A DNA stretch of 64,000 nucleotides, from assembly GCA_964563435.1 (NCBI GenBank), contig CAZLXI010000004.1, positions 62,001-126,000 of the forward strand. Direction: 5' to 3'. Below are positions 8,946 through 19,176 of this stretch, in pieces. The translations under genes were made by a program, and so were the position numbers. The first letter of the stretch is position 1. Every line of letters begins with the position of its first letter. Under the pieces are notes generated by a model. It was not told the origin of the DNA, did no database searches, and saw only the letters and a program-made list of their open reading frames with translations. Source of the DNA: Leadbetterella sp964563435. GTDB taxonomy: Bacteria > Bacteroidota > Bacteroidia > Cytophagales > Spirosomataceae.

Positions 8946-9641
8946 ATGATTATTTCGATGAAAAATTTCTTCAGAACCGCTGTATTGGTCGTATTTTCTT
9001 TTCAAATGGCCGCTGCCCAGGATATCCGGCTGGGCGTAAAAGGAAGCCTGAATTTTACCAACATTCCCAACTTTACCGTGGTAGAGGCCCTGGGCCAGGA
9101 TTTAAAATACATGGCTACCGGCGGAGCCGCTCTTTTTGCCGAGATCCCTATTGATCAGAATTTTACATTCAGGCCCGAGGTAGCCTATAACCGCAGAGGC
9201 GGGAAGCTCGACCAACTGAACCTGGGAAGCGGTACCGTAGGAACCATTATCGGCAGCCTGGTCAACGCCCGTCTGAACATCGATTACGTCGATGTCCCCC
9301 TCCTCCTGAAGTATAAATTTTCAGCGGGAGAAGAAGGAAGCGCCTACCTGATAGCCGGGCCTTCCTTGGGTTTTCTGGTGGATAACAGCATGAGCAATGA
9401 CCTCCTGGGGATCATCAGGCCGCGCTATAACCTGGACCTCAACTATAATAGCGTAGACTTCGGCGGAGTGGCCGGTTTAGGATATGAAATACCTGTAAGA
9501 GGCAGAGTAAAAGGCTTTGTAGAGGCCACCTATCGCCACAGCTTTACCAATGCTGTGGGCGACCTGGGTATTTTAAGGGTAGATTCCAAAACCAGTAATT
9601 TCGGGTTTTCGGCGGGGCTGAGTATTCCGCTGGGGAGGTAA
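8946..9641 (+). CDS. PorT-like outer-membrane beta-barrel protein
   Basis: A 231-residue exported protein. The signal peptide probably begins at the internal Met5 (8958: MKNFFRTAVLVVFSFQMAAAQ), so the true start may be 12 nt downstream of the ATG at 8946. The mature part has alternating amphipathic strands: LGVKGSLNF, FTFRPEVAYNRRGGKL, VDVPLLLKYKF, YLIAGPSLGFLV and a closing FGFSAGLSIPLGR. This matches the outer-membrane beta-barrel domain of the PorT family, common in Bacteroidota. Such barrels serve in secretion, adhesion or transport; no specific role is assigned. It ends before a strong hairpin. Confidence 0.85.
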   Translation: MIISMKNFFRTAVLVVFSFQMAAAQDIRLGVKGSLNFTNIPNFTVVEALGQDLKYMATGGAALFAEIPIDQNFTFRPEVAYNRRGGKLDQLNLGSGTVGTIIGSLVNARLNIDYVDVPLLLKYKFSAGEEGSAYLIAGPSLGFLVDNSMSNDLLGIIRPRYNLDLNYNSVDFGGVAGLGYEIPVRGRVKGFVEATYRHSFTNAVGDLGILRVDSKTSNFGFSAGLSIPLGR

Positions 9642-9650
9642 GGGAAAATA

Positions 9651-9720
9651 AAGAGGGGCTGTTTGAAAAGTTGTGGTGCCCGGCCTGTAGAAGGGTCCCC
9701 CTTTTTTAACAGCCCCTTCT
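9651..9720. terminator. Hairpin between convergent genes
   Basis: Left arm 9651-9670 and right arm 9701-9720 share the core GGGGCTGTT/AACAGCCCC with further A/T pairing and a 30-nt loop. It sits between the barrel gene and the broken nuclease gene and could stop transcription from both sides. Confidence 0.7.
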
Positions 9721-9748
9721 TCCTGATAAAAGTCTCAGATATGCTTTC

Positions 9749-10759
9749 CTATTCGTGTGTCGGCGTATCTGAGAGTATTTTCCGCAGATCTTCCTTGTCA
9801 GGCAGATATAGCTGATATTTCTGCACAAACAATTGACTGCTACTTTCATAAGTGGCATATTCGATCAGAAGTTCGTCTTTATGGCGAGCCAGGATGATCC
9901 CGATGGGCGGATTGTCACCTTCTACATTTTCCTCTTTGGCAAAATAGCCCATATACATATTCATTTGCCCTACATCTTCATAGCCAGCTTCGGTAGCTTT
10001 CAAATCTATCAACACAAAGCATTTCAGGATCCGGTGATAGAAAACCATATCCACGTAGTGATGACGATTACCGAGCGTAATGCGATATTGTCTGCCGATA
10101 AACGCGAAGCCTTTACCCAGTTCCAACAGAAAATGCTGAAGATTGTCAATGATATGCTGCTCGAGGTCGGTTTCCGACAACTGGTAAGGTTCGGGGATTT
10201 TCAGAAATTCCAATACATAAGGTTAGCGGAGCAGATCAACAGGGCTTTCGGTTATCTTGCCCCTTTCGGCGAGCTTCATGATACCCTGCTTATCCTGAGA
10301 GGCGGCGAGCCGGAAGAAAAGAGAGGATTTCTTTTGGCGTATCAGTTCTCTGACATTCCAATTTTCCAGTAAGCTTTGCTTTTCATAAAAACAACGCTCC
10401 AGTTCATCGTCAATCTTTAACAGCTCTAAATAATGTGACCAACTCAATTGGTGCGACACTGTCGCACTTTTTTGATAAGTAAGATAAAACTGTCGGAAGC
10501 GCTTTACATTACTTAGGCTGAATCCCTTGCCGTAAAGGTAACTCAAATCCCTCGAGAGCCTTTCCAGCAATCTTCTCCCGTATTCTGCCGTGGCCTTTCC
10601 TGCCTGTTCAAATTCTACAATGTGTCGGCCAATCTCCCAATAGGTTAGTAACAAGCTTGTGTTTACCGCGTTTGCCGCCCGTTTTTGCCCGGCTGCATAG
10701 CTATCTGAGATTCTGCTGACAAGCCCCCGGTATTTTCCGGTTTCGTTTGGTGTAGTCAT
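9749..10759 (-). pseudogene. YhcG/DUF1016-type PDDEXK nuclease with one in-frame stop
   Basis: Two collinear reading frames form one gene. Codons 1-178 (start 10759) match the DUF1016 N-terminal part (TYWEIGRHIVEFEQ, SRDLSYLYGKGFS). After a TAA at 10223-10225 the same frame continues PYVLEFLKIPEPYQLSETDL and then the PDDEXK nuclease part, with FAFIGRQYRITLG, HYVDMVFYHR, CFVLIDLKATEAGY and NPPIGIILARHKDE. No indel is needed: the two halves differ only by the stop. Family members often read D-L-L-K/R-D/E-P-Y-V at this point, so one base change, for example GAA to TAA, would explain it. The full frame is 336 codons plus stop, close to the usual length. Family members occur near restriction and other mobile defence genes, but none is adjacent. 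Confidence 0.88.
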
Positions 10760-10948
10760 GTGTAGTTGCGTATTTATCGGTTATAAAAGCACCAAATTAA
10801 GTGAATATCCGTATTCTGTTTATTCAAATGGAATAATAAAGAGCATCAACGGTAAAAATTTACTCAAAATGACATAAAATTCGAGGGGGAAATATATTTT
10901 CCCTGTTATGAAACCTTATTTTAAGTATTACTTTCGTTCTATACTTTA

Positions 10949-10956
10949 TACTTTTG
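10949..10956 (+). promoter_or_regulatory. Candidate -7 element for tamB-tamL
   Basis: TACTTTTG matches TAnnTTTG and lies 17 nt before the tamB ATG. No clear -33 TTG is present at the expected spacing. Confidence 0.45.
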
Positions 10957-10973
10957 CAGTGTAAAGCCGTAGC

Positions 10974-13900
10974 ATGACCAGAAAAATCCTCAGTAAATCC
11001 CTGAAAATACTGGCAATAGTTTTTATTGCTGTGGTGGTTACGCTTTTGGCATTACTATTCTACTTTAACTCAGCGCCCGGGCAGAAGCAGCTCAGTAATC
11101 TGATCTTCAACCGGCTCGCTAAGCAGATCGGAACACCGGTGCAGGGCAGGCTTAGCTTCTCTATTCCCGATTGGGTGCGGCTGGAAGATCTGCTGATAAT
11201 GGATCAGAAAAAAGATACACTCCTGTATTCGCAAAGAGCTCACCTCGATGTGGTCCTGTTCCGTTTATTCCGAAATGAGCTGCTGATCGAACAGGTGGAG
11301 CTGGAAAATACGGTGGCGAAGATCGACCGGAAAGACGGGGTTTTCAATTTCGATTATATCGTGGAGGCCTTTTCCTCCGCTACTCCGGCACCTGTGGATA
11401 CCACATCTGTGCCCATGAAGATCACGCTGAAAGGAATCGACGTGAAAAACCTGCGGGTGAAGTATGAAGATACGGATGCCGGCCAGCTGTTCAGGATAAA
11501 GCTGGGCGAACTGGTTTCAGGCTTTAACCGGCTGGACCTTGCTAAGGCCGTGTACGATCTGAAAGATACTAAGATCAGCTCTCTCTATGTGAACGGGAAG
11601 TTGGCAACGTCACCGGAAGACACCACTTCTTCGGGGCCGCTGCCGGATGTCCGCTTAAAGGGGTTGACAGCTAAAAATATTAACTGGGACCTGGACCTCG
11701 GGGAACAACACACCTCCGGAAGCGGGGCCGACCTGAGCGCCGACCTGCGCGAGTTCGATCTGCCACGGATGAGGTTTGATTTAACCCGGCTGACGTCTTC
11801 TTTTGAGCAGGTTACGTTCAAAGATAAAAAGGTACAGCAGCCGTCGGTGCCCGGAGAGATCAACTTCAGCGACCTGGTAATAAATGAGCTGAAGCTTTCC
11901 GCAGAAGATTTCCTGATGAAAGACAGCCTGATGGCGGGGAAGGTTACGGAATTCAGTTTTCGGGAGAAGAGCGGACTGGAACTGAGGAAGCTGAACGTTC
12001 AGGCTTCCCTGAAAGGAAATACGCTCCTGCTGGAAGGTGTGGATATTGCCACGGCAGCATCTGAACTAAAGGCAAACCTGACGGCCGACCTGGATACGGC
12101 CCATTATTCCCGAACCCGGTTTGATGCGGTCATTAAGGGTTTGAAACTGGCTCCTTCAGAAGCGTCTTTCTTTGACAAAAGCCTGGTTCAGACCCTTGCT
12201 CCGGTTCGTAACGACATCATTACAGGTAGAGGCAGGATAAAGGGGACGGTCGAAGAAATGAACCTGGAGAATATTTATCTGACCGCTACTTCCAACACCC
12301 GGCTGACCCTGAACGGAAAGCTCTTTAACCGGAATGTATTCGGTATGGATCTGCAGATAAGAGACCTCTCCACTACCCGCCACGACCTGGCGAAGTTTGC
12401 AGGCGGTCAGCTGCCCGAAAGTATTGAATTGCCTGAGAATCTGGTATTGAACGGTTCGGTAAAGGGAAATATGGAAGACCTGACAGCCGATGTTTTTCTC
12501 AATTCCAGCCAGGGCGGGGCCAGGCTGACCGGAAATCTGAAAAACCTTTCCAAAATTCCTGCCTACTCCGGCACACTGACCGTAGAAGACTTTGCCGTAG
12601 GCCAACTGATCCGCAATCCCGAAGTAGGGAACCTGCAGGGAACCGTGACATTTGAAGGCCGGAGTTTTGACAACCCTACCGTAAAGTTTGACGTGGTAGT
12701 TATCGAAGCGGGCTACGCCGGAGAGGTGTACAGGAATATAGCCCTCAACGGAAACCTGGAGGACCAACGGGTGACCACCACCGGATCTGTTAATGATCTC
12801 AAGGCGCAATTGAAGCTGGATGCGGAGGTGGATATGCGTGGTGAAACGATCACCGTAACCGGAAATACCCGGATTGCGCAGGCAGATCTGAAGGCGCTGG
12901 GAGTGACTAAGGAAAATCTTGTATTGAAAGGTGACTTTGACATCAACCGGCTGGTGGCCGACCTTAAAAAGCCGTTTATCGACTTCAAAGGGCGAAATAT
13001 CGTCGTCCTGAAAGATTCAGCCAGCTATCCTATAGGCGATCTGACCGTGCTGACCGAGTATGGCGAAGTGCTGAAAAGGCTGGATCTTACCACCCGGTTT
13101 ATGAACCTGTCGCTATCCGGTAATTTTGAATATGACAAGCTGCAGAGTATCCTGATGACCGAGGTGAATAAATACTTTAAGCTCCCCGATTTTCAGCCGG
13201 CCAGCGACACCCTGGATTATTATTTCGATATTAACGGAACCATCAGTTATGATCCGGTCTTCACGGCGTTTGTTCCTTCACTGAGGAATTTTAAGCCTGT
13301 TACCATTAATTCAGGGCTGAAAAGCGAGGGGGAGATCCCCTTCTCCGGTCACATTGCCGTCCCTTACCTGCTATACGACTCGATCCAGGTGGTGAATACC
13401 ACTTTTGATTTTACGGGAGACGGTACCCGCATAACGTACGGGCTGCTTTCTGACCAGGTATCTACCCCTGCATTCCGGCTCCGGAAAGCCGACCTGCACG
13501 GAAAACTGCAGGATAACGTGGCCTCATTTGACCTCTCCGTAAAGGACAGCGTAGACAAGGAGATCCATTCGCTGGCAGGATTCCTGGAAAGCGACGGTTC
13601 CCGGGTAAGGATCAGCTTTGACGAGACCGGAAGTATGCTCTTTTATGAAGACTGGGGCGGAAACCCCTACGGGTATATTGACTACTCGCCTGCCGGATTG
13701 CATGTGAATAACGTAGTGTTCTCCTCCGGAGAACAGGTCTTACGGGTCAATAGTGTGAATGACGAACCGAACGGCCCCCTGACGGTTTTTGCCGAAAAGC
13801 TGGATCTGAACTTTCTTTCCCGGGCAATATTACAGGACTCTGCCCTGACCTCCGGTTACCTGGATCTTGACCTGCAACTGGTGAATTATATGGGTGAGGG

Positions 13901-15827
13901 TAACCTGGCCTTCACCGGCGAAGTGGATATTGATGAGTTTCATTTTAACCAGGTGGCTTTGGGGGACCTGCGGGCCAGGGCCGAAAGCGATAACCTGGAG
14001 GAGATCAGGGTTTACGCCACCCTGAACGGGTTGAATAATGACTTTGAGCTCAAAGGCGCGTATTTTACACAAAAGGAAGAATCGCTCGATTTTACGCTCG
14101 ACATCGGCAGCCTCGACATCAAAGCGCTCGAACCCTTCCTCAAAGAAGTGGCTTACGAAATGAAGGGCAGCATTAAAGGCGATGTGAATATAAAGGGATC
14201 ACCGGAAAAACCACGGATCAACGGGTCGGCCGTATTCGATAGTACGGCATTCAGGATCAAAGAAACAGCGGCCCTGCTCCGGATCAATGATCAAAGCCTG
14301 AAAATTGATCAGTCGAAGATCCTTTTTGAAAAGCTGCTGGTGAAAGATGCGAACGGCCGCGATATGGTCATCAACGGGGCGGTCGATCTATCGGGGCTTC
14401 CCAACTTCCGGTATGAGCTGGATATCAGCACCGACAATTTCCTGATCGCCGACTCCGAGCGCGGACAAAGCGAGCTCTTTTACGGTACGGCTTACCTCGA
14501 CAGTAAGCTGAATATACGGGGAACAAACGGAGAGTTCCGGCTCACCGGGGATATCACGGCCAAAGAGAGAACCAACCTTACCCTGCTTTTGCCGGATGAA
14601 AGCGTAGGCGAGGACCTGAATGCGGTAGTAACCTTCGTGGACCTCCGGGACCCCGGGAAGGTGATCCGGCGGGAAGTCCAAAGCACCCTTTCGCTGGCCA
14701 ATGCCGTCAATATCAATGTGGTGGTGGATGATAAGTCGACCATTAACATGCTTATGAACCCGATCACGGGCGACATGCTCTCGGCCTCCGGGAATGCCCG
14801 CCTGAACCTGGGATTCGATAATGCCGGGGATCTGTTTATCATCGGCGAGATGAATATCATACGCGGAAGCTATGAACTTACTTTCCAGACCATTAAAAAG
14901 CGTTTTGAGATCACGGAAAGCAGCAAAAGCAGTATCTCTTTTGCGGGAGATCCCCTGAAAGGCGTGATGGATATCACGGCGGAATATAAAGTGCCGGGCC
15001 GGAAAGATGTGAATACCTATCCGGGACTGGAGCAGAATACAGTTACCACAGGCGATGCTTCTTCTTCCGGTGAGCAGGTGCAGCAGACTCAGCGCCCGGA
15101 AAAAGTCTTTGCGGATATCCGTGTAGACCTCGTGCTGAAAGGAGAGGTAATGAGCCTGTCAGAGGTAGATTTCCAGATTGTAGCCAAAGAAACAGAAGTG
15201 GGAAGTGTGGCTACCCAGCTCCAGAAACTTGGCTGGAACATAGAGAATGACCGGGGAGAAAAGAAAGGGGGAGCGGAAGGAGCGGAAACCAGCGCTAATC
15301 GCGAAATGCTGAAACAAAACGCCATCATGCTGCTGGTGGCGGGAAACTTCTCGGCCGCCCAGATCTTTGACAGCTTCACTTCTTCCGGTGGTGCGGGCTA
15401 TGAAGACCTGGCCCGGAGGAACGTCAGCCAGATGATCTCCTCCCAGCTGGAAAGGTATACTTCCGGACTGATCAAAGGTGTGGATGTGAATGTAGGGCTT
15501 CAATCTTCGGGCGGAGTGGCAGAAGGCGGAAGTGACCGCAGTACTAATCTGAACCTGGGGGTAAGCAAGCGGCTGGCCAATGACCGGCTGATATTTTCGG
15601 TAGGTAAAAACTTTGAGCTGGAAAATAAGGACCTGCAGTCGGACGAGATATTCGATAACGTGGAAGCCAACTGGCTGATGACCACCGACGGCAGGTACCG
15701 GTTGAAGGTCTTCCGCAAAAACCGTAACCAGAGTGCTATTGAAGGGTCGGTGATAGAAACGGGCCTGGGTTTCATCATTGCCATCGATTATGACACCTGG
15801 AAAGAACTGATGAAAAGAAAGAAATGA
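10974..15827 (+). CDS. tamB: TamB-type translocation and assembly module protein (DUF490)
   Basis: Very large (1617 residues) inner-membrane-anchored periplasmic protein of the TamB/AsmA-like family. These proteins bridge inner and outer membranes and take part in outer-membrane biogenesis or phospholipid transport. One N-terminal membrane helix (about residues 9-29) is followed by an AsmA-like start (LSFSIPDWVRLEDLLIMD) and a long beta-rich repetitive body, as expected for a beta-taco groove. The C-terminal DUF490 region spans about residues 1170-1617. The stop codon overlaps the start of the next gene (ATGA at 15824-15827), so the two are translationally coupled. The gene pair fits the Bacteroidota tamB-tamL arrangement. 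Confidence 0.92.
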   Translation: MTRKILSKSLKILAIVFIAVVVTLLALLFYFNSAPGQKQLSNLIFNRLAKQIGTPVQGRLSFSIPDWVRLEDLLIMDQKKDTLLYSQRAHLDVVLFRLFRNELLIEQVELENTVAKIDRKDGVFNFDYIVEAFSSATPAPVDTTSVPMKITLKGIDVKNLRVKYEDTDAGQLFRIKLGELVSGFNRLDLAKAVYDLKDTKISSLYVNGKLATSPEDTTSSGPLPDVRLKGLTAKNINWDLDLGEQHTSGSGADLSADLREFDLPRMRFDLTRLTSSFEQVTFKDKKVQQPSVPGEINFSDLVINELKLSAEDFLMKDSLMAGKVTEFSFREKSGLELRKLNVQASLKGNTLLLEGVDIATAASELKANLTADLDTAHYSRTRFDAVIKGLKLAPSEASFFDKSLVQTLAPVRNDIITGRGRIKGTVEEMNLENIYLTATSNTRLTLNGKLFNRNVFGMDLQIRDLSTTRHDLAKFAGGQLPESIELPENLVLNGSVKGNMEDLTADVFLNSSQGGARLTGNLKNLSKIPAYSGTLTVEDFAVGQLIRNPEVGNLQGTVTFEGRSFDNPTVKFDVVVIEAGYAGEVYRNIALNGNLEDQRVTTTGSVNDLKAQLKLDAEVDMRGETITVTGNTRIAQADLKALGVTKENLVLKGDFDINRLVADLKKPFIDFKGRNIVVLKDSASYPIGDLTVLTEYGEVLKRLDLTTRFMNLSLSGNFEYDKLQSILMTEVNKYFKLPDFQPASDTLDYYFDINGTISYDPVFTAFVPSLRNFKPVTINSGLKSEGEIPFSGHIAVPYLLYDSIQVVNTTFDFTGDGTRITYGLLSDQVSTPAFRLRKADLHGKLQDNVASFDLSVKDSVDKEIHSLAGFLESDGSRVRISFDETGSMLFYEDWGGNPYGYIDYSPAGLHVNNVVFSSGEQVLRVNSVNDEPNGPLTVFAEKLDLNFLSRAILQDSALTSGYLDLDLQLVNYMGEGNLAFTGEVDIDEFHFNQVALGDLRARAESDNLEEIRVYATLNGLNNDFELKGAYFTQKEESLDFTLDIGSLDIKALEPFLKEVAYEMKGSIKGDVNIKGSPEKPRINGSAVFDSTAFRIKETAALLRINDQSLKIDQSKILFEKLLVKDANGRDMVINGAVDLSGLPNFRYELDISTDNFLIADSERGQSELFYGTAYLDSKLNIRGTNGEFRLTGDITAKERTNLTLLLPDESVGEDLNAVVTFVDLRDPGKVIRREVQSTLSLANAVNINVVVDDKSTINMLMNPITGDMLSASGNARLNLGFDNAGDLFIIGEMNIIRGSYELTFQTIKKRFEITESSKSSISFAGDPLKGVMDITAEYKVPGRKDVNTYPGLEQNTVTTGDASSSGEQVQQTQRPEKVFADIRVDLVLKGEVMSLSEVDFQIVAKETEVGSVATQLQKLGWNIENDRGEKKGGAEGAETSANREMLKQNAIMLLVAGNFSAAQIFDSFTSSGGAGYEDLARRNVSQMISSQLERYTSGLIKGVDVNVGLQSSGGVAEGGSDRSTNLNLGVSKRLANDRLIFSVGKNFELENKDLQSDEIFDNVEANWLMTTDGRYRLKVFRKNRNQSAIEGSVIETGLGFIIAIDYDTWKELMKRKK

Positions 15828-18130
15828 GGAAATTACTGATGCTGGTATTGATGAGCCAGGCGATCTTCTCCTGCAAGGTGGCAGACAAGATCCCGCCACA
15901 GAAGCGTTTATACGGGGGAGCGTCAGTTTCGGTGATCCGGCATGATAGTCTGGCGGGGGGCGAGGTGCCGGAATTTAAAACCCTGCTGGAAGATGCCACG
16001 CGGCCCGTTCCGAACACCATGCTTTTCGGATACCCCTATAAAGTGGCGTTCAACTATTTCCTCGGGAAGAAAAAGAAAGAGACCGGGCTGAAGGAATGGC
16101 TCCGGAAACGGCTGGGCGAGGAGCCGGTATTTGTAGATGTCTTTATGGTGGATCAGAACGTCACAAACCTCAAATCTATTCTCAATTCTTACGGGTATTT
16201 TAACGGAACGGTCAAAGGTGAGCTGAAGGAAAATAAGGTGCTGGGCTTTGCGCGGTACCAGGTGGAACCCCATCAGCGGTTTCGCATCGATTCGGTCCTG
16301 GTCGATCCGCCGGGGGAAGGGGAATTTAATGAAGATTTCCTGAGCTTTTCGCAACATTTTAACCTGCCCCGTTATTTTAACCTGGAGAGTATCAAGGAAG
16401 AACGGCAGAAAATGTACACTTCCATGCGGAATATAGGATACTATTATTTTCGCCCGGAGTATGTCAATATCCTCCTTGACTCCACCCAGCGACCGACCCG
16501 TCTCATTGCCAAGGTCACTCCACGCGAAGACGTTCCGGCCCAGGCCAAAAGAAGGTACCAGATCAACAATATTTATGTGAATATTGACAAGCCTTCGCGG
16601 GTGGAGCAACTGGATGAAAGCAGCTCCTCCTTTGACTTTTTCCGCGGGCTGGTGCTCGATGATCCGGCTGAGAAATACAGGGATAAGATCTTTCTCGATG
16701 CCATTGCTTTCCGCCCCGGGGTTTTATACAATAACGATGCGGTGGCCATTACCAGCAACCGCCTGCTTAGCCTGCGTAATTTCCGCTCCATCCAAAGCCA
16801 GTTCCAGGTGGTCAACCGCCTCGACTCCACCCTCATTGATGTGTATTATAACCTGCAAACCAATAAACGGAAGAGTATCAATGTAGAAGCCAATGCGCTG
16901 ACACGCTCCAGCGGCCTGGCCGGTACACAGTTGAGCCTGAGCTGGAGAAACAGCAACACCTTCCGGGGAGCAGAACGGTTCGAGGTGGGGGTAAACGGTA
17001 ACTTTGAGTTTCAGCTGGGCGGAAGGCGTGAAAATACGGGATACAACGAAAACTACCGGACAGGGGCCTGGACCTCGCTGGAATTCCCCCGTTTTATCGC
17101 TCCGTTTGTCCGCATAGACCCGGAGGTCAGTAATGTTCTTCCCAAAACAGTGCTTAAGCTTTCCTACGAAAACTTTATTAAGCGCGGACTCTACGATCTG
17201 AACTCGGCCAATGCCGAATGGGGCTATGCCTGGACGCGGGTAAAGGGAGTAGAGCATGCCTTCAAGCCGTTTAAGTTTACTTTTGTGAAGTCGTCTAACA
17301 TCACCACAGCTTTCATTGATGAAATATTCAGCCGCCCGGAATTGATAACCATACTCGACAATAACCTGATCCTTGGGTCGGGTTATGAAATCGTCATCAC
17401 CCCGACCCGGAGCAAAAAGGGAATTTTCAGCTACAGGGGCGGGATTGATGCGGCGGGGTCACTGCTCTCCTTATTTGATGCGGTCAATAAAGGGCGGGAG
17501 AACAGTGGCCGGATATTCGGTGAGCTATACACCCAGTTCGTAAGGCTGGAAAACGATGTGCGATACCGCCATGATTTCAGCCGGGATGTTTCCTGGGCCA
17601 ACCGGGCTTTTGTGGGGGTAGGTGTTCCGTACGGGAACCAAAGGGTACTGCCTTTCGTAAGCCAGTTTTTTGTGGGAGGCAATAACTCGCTGCGGGCGTT
17701 CCGTGCCCGTGGCGTGGGACCGGGAACTTACACCCTCGAAGGGCAATCCGCTGCGGAAAAGTTTCTCGCTACCAATACAGGAGATATTAAAATAGAATTC
17801 AATACCGAGCTCCGGTACAAGCTGAACTCCCTGTTGAGCACGGCTTTGTTTGTGGATGCCGGAAACGTATGGATGTATAAAGACCCTTTCATTTATGACG
17901 ACGGGGCGGTTTTCTCCAAAAGCTTTATGAAGGAACTGGCCGTAGGCGGGGGGATCGGATTCCGCCTCGACTTCAGCATATTTATTTTCAGGATCGATGT
18001 GGCTACCCCGTTCCGAAAGCCCTGGCTGGAAGAGAAGGAGCGGTGGGTGTTTGACCAGATCAACCTGAAAAGCAAAGACTGGCGCAGGGATAACATCATC
18101 TGGAATTTTGCAGTGGGATTACCTTTCTAA
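15824..18130 (+). CDS. tamL: TamL: lipoprotein TamA/BamA-family outer-membrane protein
   Basis: 768 residues of the BamA/TamA (Omp85) family. The N-terminus MRKLLMLVLMSQAIFSC ends in a lipobox Cys17, so it should be lipidated. This is the feature that separates Bacteroidota TamL from proteobacterial TamA. POTRA-like segments follow (about residues 90-330, for example FRIDSVLVDPP and YQINNIYVNID), then a C-terminal 16-strand-type barrel. FVGGNNSLRAFRARGVGPG near residue 615 corresponds to the family's GG.NSLRGF signature, with Ala instead of Gly before Phe. It overlaps tamB by 4 nt and probably forms a complex with it. Confidence 0.9.
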   Translation: MRKLLMLVLMSQAIFSCKVADKIPPQKRLYGGASVSVIRHDSLAGGEVPEFKTLLEDATRPVPNTMLFGYPYKVAFNYFLGKKKKETGLKEWLRKRLGEEPVFVDVFMVDQNVTNLKSILNSYGYFNGTVKGELKENKVLGFARYQVEPHQRFRIDSVLVDPPGEGEFNEDFLSFSQHFNLPRYFNLESIKEERQKMYTSMRNIGYYYFRPEYVNILLDSTQRPTRLIAKVTPREDVPAQAKRRYQINNIYVNIDKPSRVEQLDESSSSFDFFRGLVLDDPAEKYRDKIFLDAIAFRPGVLYNNDAVAITSNRLLSLRNFRSIQSQFQVVNRLDSTLIDVYYNLQTNKRKSINVEANALTRSSGLAGTQLSLSWRNSNTFRGAERFEVGVNGNFEFQLGGRRENTGYNENYRTGAWTSLEFPRFIAPFVRIDPEVSNVLPKTVLKLSYENFIKRGLYDLNSANAEWGYAWTRVKGVEHAFKPFKFTFVKSSNITTAFIDEIFSRPELITILDNNLILGSGYEIVITPTRSKKGIFSYRGGIDAAGSLLSLFDAVNKGRENSGRIFGELYTQFVRLENDVRYRHDFSRDVSWANRAFVGVGVPYGNQRVLPFVSQFFVGGNNSLRAFRARGVGPGTYTLEGQSAAEKFLATNTGDIKIEFNTELRYKLNSLLSTALFVDAGNVWMYKDPFIYDDGAVFSKSFMKELAVGGGIGFRLDFSIFIFRIDVATPFRKPWLEEKERWVFDQINLKSKDWRRDNIIWNFAVGLPF

Positions 18131-18147
18131 GGTATCTTTAAGGGTAA

Positions 18148-18181
18148 TTTAATGCGGTTTTAAGTAGTTTAATGTTGTTTT
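18148..18181 (+). promoter_or_regulatory. 20-bp-spaced direct repeat upstream of DUF4382 gene
   Basis: TTTAATGCGGTTTT (18148-18161) and TTTAATGTTGTTTT (18168-18181) repeat with a period of exactly 20 bp, two helical turns, 40 bp before the ATG at 18222. This geometry suits a dimeric response regulator such as a LytTR-type protein; the regulator is unknown. Confidence 0.4.
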
Positions 18182-18221
18182 GGACGTTGATTCTGTGTTA
18201 AACCAAAACAATCATAAAGCT

Positions 18222-19163
18222 ATGAAAAATCGCATTATTGCCGTAGTATGCTGTTTGACCCTTCTTTCCTGTGAAAGTAATGATGTTCAAAAGCAAAATG
18301 ACATCAATGATCCCAGTGCCGTAAAAGGAAACCTCTCAGTGAGCATCACCGATGCACCGATTGACCAGGCCGGAGTAACCGGAGCGTTTATTACGGTCAC
18401 TGAAGTAAAGGTGGATGGTAAAACCTTTAATGGCTTTTCAGGCCCCAAGACCTTCAATCTCCTGGAACTGCAGAACGGGAATACCCTGAATTTAGGCAAA
18501 CAGGAGGTAGCCGCCAACAGCTACTCTACCCTGACCCTGGTGCTGGATATTGAAAAGGATGCCGCCGGAACTGGCCCGGGGTGTTATGTGACCAAAACAG
18601 GCGGTGTTAAAGAAAAGCTGGAGCTTGCCGGTAAAAGTGCAGCCAGCATTGATATTAAGCCGTCAGATTTTAGAATCACGGAAGGAGGCGAGACCGAAAT
18701 GGTGATCGACTTCGATCTCCGGAAGGCCGTTAGTCACAAGGAAAGCGATTTCACCTTTGTTACCGAAAATGAGCTGAAAGCCGCTTTGCGTGCGGAAAAC
18801 AAAGTGAGAACCGGCACCATAAAGGGTAAAATCGACAATTTTGCCATGCTGGGATCGTCTGTGGTGGTCTATGCCTATAAGAAGGGAACCTTTGACAGCA
18901 GCAAGGAGATCAATGGCCAGGGCAGCAGTGAAATTAAATTTGCAAATGCCGTTTCCAGTACTAAAACGGATGCCTCCGGAAACTTTACCCTGGCTTTTCT
19001 GCCTTCGGAAGAATATGAGATCCATGTAGACAAGCCGTCAGGCTCCGGACTGGGGCTGGGCCTGAATACCCTGCTTCAGACCAGCAGCTCCGTTGACCTG
19101 AAATCCATTAACGTAGCGGCCGGCGCGCAGGTGAATCTTTCGCTTTCGGTTACTGCGAAATAA
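18222..19163 (+). CDS. DUF4382 domain lipoprotein
   Basis: Start placed at the ATG at 18222, not at the upstream TTG at 18180, because MKNRIIAVVCCLTLLSC is a clear signal-peptide II sequence with Cys17 as the lipidation site. Residues about 38-180 (GNLSVSITDAPID, VTGAFITVTEVKVDG, YSTLTLVLDIE) match the DUF4382 beta-sandwich. A second domain (about 190-313) with a DASGNFTLAFLPSEEYEIHV stretch resembles a carboxypeptidase regulatory-like fold. Function unknown; probably outer-membrane or surface anchored. It is convergent with nrdB across a long imperfect palindrome. Confidence 0.83.
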   Translation: MKNRIIAVVCCLTLLSCESNDVQKQNDINDPSAVKGNLSVSITDAPIDQAGVTGAFITVTEVKVDGKTFNGFSGPKTFNLLELQNGNTLNLGKQEVAANSYSTLTLVLDIEKDAAGTGPGCYVTKTGGVKEKLELAGKSAASIDIKPSDFRITEGGETEMVIDFDLRKAVSHKESDFTFVTENELKAALRAENKVRTGTIKGKIDNFAMLGSSVVVYAYKKGTFDSSKEINGQGSSEIKFANAVSSTKTDASGNFTLAFLPSEEYEIHVDKPSGSGLGLGLNTLLQTSSSVDLKSINVAAGAQVNLSLSVTAK

Positions 19164-19176
19164 GGGAGAGGATAAG

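Noticed and set aside
9833..10372. Plus-strand open frame over the broken nuclease
   Set aside because: Antisense to the YhcG-type nuclease, whose conserved motifs are on the minus strand.
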